Source: an uncultured Aquimarina sp.
GTDB lineage: Bacteria; Bacteroidota; Bacteroidia; Flavobacteriales; Flavobacteriaceae
Reading direction: 5' to 3'
Length of the DNA: 64,000 nucleotides
Assembly (NCBI RefSeq): GCF_947492405.1
Contig: NZ_CANLMP010000005.1
Location: 372,001-436,000, forward strand
Shown here: positions 60,268 to 64,000 of the stretch, piece after piece
How the letters are laid out: every line of letters begins with the position of its first letter
How positions within the stretch are numbered: the first letter of the stretch is position 1
Translations under genes and position numbers: made by a program
Notes under the pieces: generated by a model
Told to the model about the DNA's origin: nothing
Database searches by the model: none
Seen by the model: the letters and a program-made list of their open reading frames with translations, nothing else

Positions 60268-61251
60268 TCACCCTATTTTAAAAGCGGTAAGAAATAAATT
60301 CTCATTACTCCCTACCGTCCAATAAGGTACCAATACTCTACTATCACTAGGCGAATCTAAAAACCATTGACGCAGAAAAAGTACATTTCTGTCAAAATTT
60401 AGAGGATCTACTTCGGATATAGTCATTAATGTCCTAGTTGCGCTGAAATTATAATTCAGCTTATAAAATTTAGACACTTGAAAAGAAGCTGTTCCACCAA
60501 TGTTTTGTGTCCATTTTCTATATCTCGATCCACCACCATACATTTGATTAGCAGTTCCATTGATAACAAACAAATGTGATTCTGCTTCAAATAACGGATC
60601 AGTACCTAAGTCGCTCACATTAATATCAAACTCACCTATTCCAAAAAGACTAATCCCCTCTATTTCGCTCAAGGTAAAAACGATACTAAAAGAAAGATCA
60701 TCGCATCTTTTCCAAGGGAAAGCTCGAAATTTTACAACACCTTCGAATTCACTACCTCTATTAATACCCCATAACCCTTTTTCTAAGTTTCTATTCACAA
60801 TAACTTCTGGACTAATTTGTAATCCTAAATCTAGTACTGATGTTGTTCTTAAATCTACCCAAACTGGATTGATTACTATAATAGCTTCATTTCCAGTATC
60901 ACCTGAATCTAGCTCACCGTTTCGTACTACAATATTAAATCTACCTTCAGTATCTCCTGCAAATACTACAGCTTCTAATAAGGTAGGATTGATAAATTTT
61001 ACTTGACTTATAACAACTGGTAAGTCTCCTGATTTTCTAAACTCAGAACTACTTGTTTGTTCTCCAGAGTCTATAGTCACATTTGGAGCGAAGTTGTATC
61101 CTTTGATTTGTACTCTTCGTATTCCTTTAACGGGCATTCTAGCTCCACACACCTCTGAGATAAAAGGAGCTAAACCATTTGTAGCATTCTCTTCATTGTT
61201 TCTAGTCTGTTGACCTCCTCTTACAAAGCGTTGTGTTCTAATCGTTCTCAT
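60268..61251 (-). CDS. Unknown protein with an IPT/TIG-like domain
   Basis: The 327-residue protein has no signal peptide. Around residues 40-130 (VKGIRRVQIKGYNFAPNVTI, then PTLLEAVVFAGDTEGRFNIV) it shows an immunoglobulin-like IPT/TIG pattern, a module used in surface and tail proteins. The remaining part is beta-rich and ends in LFLTAFKIG. It is the last gene of the minus-strand phage-like set, 5 nt after the gene at 61257. It converges with the repeat protein. Confidence 0.55.
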   Translation of the reverse strand: MRTIRTQRFVRGGQQTRNNEENATNGLAPFISEVCGARMPVKGIRRVQIKGYNFAPNVTIDSGEQTSSSEFRKSGDLPVVISQVKFINPTLLEAVVFAGDTEGRFNIVVRNGELDSGDTGNEAIIVINPVWVDLRTTSVLDLGLQISPEVIVNRNLEKGLWGINRGSEFEGVVKFRAFPWKRCDDLSFSIVFTLSEIEGISLFGIGEFDINVSDLGTDPLFEAESHLFVINGTANQMYGGGSRYRKWTQNIGGTASFQVSKFYKLNYNFSATRTLMTISEVDPLNFDRNVLFLRQWFLDSPSDSRVLVPYWTVGSNENLFLTAFKIG

Positions 61252-61256
61252 AGTAT

Positions 61257-61817
61257 TTATTCAAATTGTGCTGTTTTGTAAAATTGAATACGAATCACTG
61301 GAGTTGCATTTTGTTGTACTCCTATCGCTCTAAAATTCTTAAGATTTGTAGTACCCACTAGCTCGAATATATCCCCGTTTCCTAGTCCAAAACCTGAATT
61401 AATACTCGGTTGTGATCCGTTTTCTTTGAATCGTATGACTGCTGAGGAATTTGTGCCTGATAGTTCTTTTAAATTTAAAGCTAAGGAACGTTTACTTTTA
61501 TCAACTTCCACCATAGCTACTATTGACTCTGTTTCATCCAGATCAGGATCTGATATGATGGTAAGGATACCTTCTTCCACCATTAGAGTTGCGGATACAG
61601 CTTCTTCTGGAACTTTTAAAGAAATAAGCTCTCCAAAGGAAAGAAAGATATCCTGATAGCCGTTATCATCTTGATCTATTGGAACTAGTCCTACTTCTTT
61701 AGCATTTATAAGTACTAATTCCTCTAGATAATTTAGGATGGTCGCGGTATTCCTTCTTTGCGGATATGTCTGTTTTTGAATTCGATCTCTAAGCATATTA
61801 TTTCTGTTTTTAGACAA
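61257..61817 (-). CDS. Unknown protein of the phage-like set
   Basis: The 186-residue protein has a basic N-terminus (SKNRNNMLRDRIQKQTYPQR), then a beta-rich body (LISLKVPEEAVSATLMVEEG, TNSSAVIRFKENG), with no membrane segment. It looks like a structural protein. Its start overlaps the end of the peptidase gene by 8 nt. No family recognised. Confidence 0.5.
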   Translation of the reverse strand: MSKNRNNMLRDRIQKQTYPQRRNTATILNYLEELVLINAKEVGLVPIDQDDNGYQDIFLSFGELISLKVPEEAVSATLMVEEGILTIISDPDLDETESIVAMVEVDKSKRSLALNLKELSGTNSSAVIRFKENGSQPSINSGFGLGNGDIFELVGTTNLKNFRAIGVQQNATPVIRIQFYKTAQFE

Positions 61818-62304
61818 AAGGATTGATTGGAGGCTTTGTTCCTGATGGATATCCCCAAGCTACATACTGCCTTTTGGTTTTATCATTATCCAAATGCACA
61901 AAGGTTTTACCTACTCCAATACGCTTGAATCCTACCAATTTTGCTGCTACCACAATTTTATTTCTTATGGTGGTGGTAGGCGCTTTGATATCTGCTGCTT
62001 GACATTTGGGTATTTTATGTGATGAGTTCGAAACACCTCCAACTTTAGTATTCCAATAGGATGATCTTGCACCGGAGTTAATCATATCGAAAATTGGTAG
62101 TTTGGTAACTTTAGCCAACTTTTGAAGCATCTCAATAAATTCCTTGTCCATACATCTGCCAGATCCTTTAATATCAGGGCTTTCAAATTTGGTAAGATCA
62201 ACTTTTTGTTTTGGTTTTGATTTTAATCTAGTAATAGCAATAGCTCCTATAATGACTACAGAAGCTGTTCCTATTCCAAACCATATATACTTATTCTTTA
62301 CCAC
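61810..62304 (-). CDS. Membrane-anchored M15-type peptidase
   Basis: The 164 residues begin with one membrane segment (about 7-26). A D-Ala-D-Ala peptidase-like domain of the M15 type follows: SSHKIPKCQAADIKAP with His and Asp zinc ligands, and FVHLDNDKT with the last His ligand. Its target would be peptidoglycan cross-links or precursors. In phage modules such enzymes lyse cells; a membrane anchor is unusual for that. Its start lies inside the end of the small membrane protein gene. Confidence 0.75.
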   Translation of the reverse strand: MVKNKYIWFGIGTASVVIIGAIAITRLKSKPKQKVDLTKFESPDIKGSGRCMDKEFIEMLQKLAKVTKLPIFDMINSGARSSYWNTKVGGVSNSSHKIPKCQAADIKAPTTTIRNKIVVAAKLVGFKRIGVGKTFVHLDNDKTKRQYVAWGYPSGTKPPINPFV

Positions 62305-62449
62305 TACAATTACATCTTTCCACGCGTTTACCTTCTTCTTTTATCCTTCGATTACGATCTTGAATATTTCCATATATTCTAATGATATTTACGACCAAAA
62401 AAACACCAAAAAGAACGTTCATTGTTATATTTCCTTTATCTGCTTTCAT
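62291..62449 (-). CDS. Small membrane protein of 52 residues
   Basis: Found by translating the gap between the peptidase and the coiled-coil gene. It has one membrane segment (MNVLFGVFLVVNIIRIY) and a charged, Cys-containing tail (RRIKEEGKRVERCNCSG). It overlaps both neighbours by about 14 nt, in keeping with the very tight packing of the set. It could be a holin- or spanin-like element, but no homology is claimed. Confidence 0.6.
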   Translation of the reverse strand: MKADKGNITMNVLFGVFLVVNIIRIYGNIQDRNRRIKEEGKRVERCNCSGKE

Positions 62450-62762
62450 TTTTTTCTTCGTGCTTTTTTAATTTATGTTCTAGTTTTTCGGTGTATACTT
62501 CAAGGTCACTTATCCGTTTACGTTGTTTAACGATAATGGCCTTCATCTCCTTATTATTCTTCTCTAATTCGTCAATTCTAACTTCCATTTTTTCAGACCA
62601 CTTTAGTAAATTGGAAATTACCACATCATTTGCCTGTACATTTAGGTTATTGATTTCAGCTTTTTTAAACTTTTTTTGTGTTCTATGCTGCAATAGGGTT
62701 TCTGCGAGCTTCCACAAACCATGCGCTCCCAAAACGATACTTGCTAATTTTAAATATTCCAT
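62436..62762 (-). CDS. Coiled-coil protein with an N-terminal membrane segment (holin-like)
   Basis: The 108-residue protein starts at Met 62762, 4 nt after the glucosaminidase stop; 12 further codons upstream are open but are not preferred. A short hydrophobic segment (YLKLASIVLGAHGLWKLA) is followed by a long charged coiled coil (LKWSEKMEVRIDELEKNNKE, then LEVYTEKLEHKLKKHEEK). A holin or spanin-type role is possible from context but is not supported by homology. Confidence 0.55.
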   Translation of the reverse strand: MEYLKLASIVLGAHGLWKLAETLLQHRTQKKFKKAEINNLNVQANDVVISNLLKWSEKMEVRIDELEKNNKEMKAIIVKQRKRISDLEVYTEKLEHKLKKHEEKNESR

Positions 62763-62766
62763 ACGA

Positions 62767-63399
62767 TTATTGTTTCGAATTACTTTTAAACACTGCAATA
62801 ATGATTACAATGACACTCATCCCCATAATTGCCATTGGAAGCACAATGCTACCTTCTTTTTTATCTAATTTGTTCAGAACAACAATCTGCTCGATCTCCT
62901 TCATAATCCTTTTGACCTTGCTGGCGTAGTTCGGATCTGTAGCGTATCCAGCTTTGGCTACTTCTTCTGCAAATCGATACGGATCTTTTCTAAAACCCAT
63001 TGCATAGCTATATCTGCTATTTTTAAATAACAACCCAGCCCAATCGATAAATGAGAAAAACGGATTAGGGTACGCTCTAAAAGCATCTTTTATTCTATAC
63101 TTCCATTTACCACTTGCTTGCTGAATTGGATACCCTGGATAAATAAAAGGGAAGTGGCGTGTCGGCACAGACGAATATTCGGTAGTGGTAATTAATTGGC
63201 TGTGACCCTGCCACCCTCCGTAATTTCTTCCAGATCCTTTTTTTATTCCAAACATCATATTTCCTTTTGCAGATTTGCCCCAACCAGATTCTAAAGCACT
63301 TTGCGCCAAGGCAAAAATCACTGGGATTCCCGTTTTTTCCGATGCCTTTTTAGCATACGGATAGTATCGAAGTACAAAAGTTTCTTTGATAGATGACAT
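62767..63399 (-). CDS. Glucosaminidase-type murein hydrolase with a C-terminal membrane anchor
   Basis: The 210 residues have the FlgJ/LytG-type glucosaminidase core at 8-150. The catalytic Glu lies in AQSALESGWGKSAKGN, and FSFIDWAGLLF and GYATDPNYASKV are typical of the domain. The last 20 residues form a membrane segment (LPMAIMGMSVIVIIIAVF). It therefore should cut peptidoglycan while held in the membrane. It is part of the phage-like operon; lysis or passage of a tail through the wall are possible functions. Confidence 0.82.
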   Translation of the reverse strand: MSSIKETFVLRYYPYAKKASEKTGIPVIFALAQSALESGWGKSAKGNMMFGIKKGSGRNYGGWQGHSQLITTTEYSSVPTRHFPFIYPGYPIQQASGKWKYRIKDAFRAYPNPFFSFIDWAGLLFKNSRYSYAMGFRKDPYRFAEEVAKAGYATDPNYASKVKRIMKEIEQIVVLNKLDKKEGSIVLPMAIMGMSVIVIIIAVFKSNSKQ

Positions 63400-63410
63400 A
63401 ACTCAAATTT

Positions 63411-64000
63411 TTATGGTACTGGTGGAACATTAAAAATTGGAGTAGCAGGAAACTCCAAAGGGGTTTTGGCAATATAGACGGGAAAGTTAATCGCTACTTC
63501 ATCCAAATCTGAAGTAAACTCTCCAGTAATACTTAGCGCACCAAATCCACTTAACTGACAAAAAAAGAAATTACCTTCACTTGATTGTGTAGTCCAAGCT
63601 ATTGTTCCCCCAACACCTAAAGCTACTGGCATTTTTAAAACAATCCCTCCACTTGCAGTACCACCTAATTGTCCAGCTCCGCCAAGCCTTCTTAATCGAA
63701 GGTTTTGAGGTACAATCAAATTCCCATTAACTACTGCATATTTGTTCTTATTGTTTACATAAAAAACATCATCAGAATTAATATTCTGATCAATCACTTC
63801 TAATACTTCCAAACTGTTTTCACTAATTCCAGTTGATAAAAAAATCCCCGTTAATACCTGAAAACAATCCCCGTCAAAAACTAACTTGTAAATCAAGTCT
63901 GTTTTTAAATCACCATTTGCAATAGGAATCAATGATTCCCCATCAAACTTTTTTAATGGTACGGCTCCCTGCTTGTCAATATTTAGTGTAGCTTCATCGG
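63411..64000 (-). CDS. Tail-fibre-like protein, cut by the window end
   Basis: The frame stays open to the right edge of the window; an internal TTG at 63932 is not the true start. The readable N-terminal part (DEATLNIDKQGAVPLKKF, then GDLKTDLIYKLVFDGDCFQV) matches the repeat pattern of phage tail fibre and collar proteins (xLNxxGxGAxPxxxxDG, GDLxxGxxYxLxYDGxxFQ). The C-terminal domain is Gly- and beta-rich. The gene starts beyond 64000, so its length is unknown. Confidence 0.7.
   Translation of the reverse strand, partial: DEATLNIDKQGAVPLKKFDGESLIPIANGDLKTDLIYKLVFDGDCFQVLTGIFLSTGISENSLEVLEVIDQNINSDDVFYVNNKNKYAVVNGNLIVPQNLRLRRLGGAGQLGGTASGGIVLKMPVALGVGGTIAWTTQSSEGNFFFCQLSGFGALSITGEFTSDLDEVAINFPVYIAKTPLEFPATPIFNVPPVP

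Overview
The window is an AT-rich bacterial chromosome segment that most likely comes from a marine member of the Flavobacteriia (Bacteroidetes), in the style of Aquimarina. The evidence is a set of Bacteroidetes-type promoters (-7 box TAnnTTTG), very little Shine-Dalgarno signal, many short lipoproteins, DUF4199 proteins, a CarB without the C-terminal MGS domain, an alternative GlmU-like protein, a zinc-free L31 and a graspetide-type 'grasp-with-spasm' peptide locus. I saw no rRNA, tRNA, CRISPR array or intact insertion sequence.

Layout. Positions 11-8549 (+) hold a tightly coupled operon for glycoconjugate assembly: a lipoprotein with a CxxCH motif, a glycosyltransferase remnant, a GT87-like membrane glycosyltransferase, an ABC flippase/exporter, a GT2 glycosyltransferase, an FkbM methyltransferase, a B12-type radical SAM protein and a second methyltransferase. 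Positions 8566-35251 are mostly core genome: carB, rpmH, a lytic transglycosylase, mtaB, an oligopeptide-binding lipoprotein, a GlmU-like protein and rpmE2. This stretch also contains a family of five DUF4199 membrane proteins with an AraC regulator and a sigma factor among them, then a dolichol-phosphate-mannose-synthase-like glycosyltransferase, a phosphosugar mutase and an MsbA-like ABC transporter.

Positions 35252-46766 are accessory. They begin with a tiny repeat lipoprotein and membrane partner, then an XRE repressor facing a 33-bp palindrome, a group of unrecognised small proteins (including two paralogues), a half-length asparaginase-like protein and a 7TM-LuxR membrane regulator. The section ends with a ribosomal peptide (RiPP) operon: two short cysteine-rich precursors that I found by reading the sequence, an ATP-grasp ligase, a small coupled protein, a SPASM protein with no radical SAM motif, a membrane-anchored HELTH metalloprotease and a lipoprotein. 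The promoter of this operon, with two tandem ACGTAT-N4-ATACGT-type palindromes, is duplicated upstream of one of the paralogues. It shares the 11-mer ATGTAAAATAC with the XRE palindrome.

Positions 46834-57994 are a VgrG island: VgrG, an unknown protein, a PAAR-like DUF4280 protein, a 980-residue putative cargo and several lipoprotein, MORN and WG-repeat proteins. No type VI sheath, baseplate or ATPase gene lies in the window, so the secretion core must be elsewhere. Position 58144 starts a 698-residue protein of ten ~70-residue repeats resembling helicase-associated (HA) domains. From 60268 to the right edge the minus strand carries a compact phage-like module: a tail-fibre-like protein (cut by the window end), a membrane-anchored glucosaminidase, a holin-like coiled-coil protein, a small membrane protein, a membrane-anchored M15-type peptidase and two unknown proteins.
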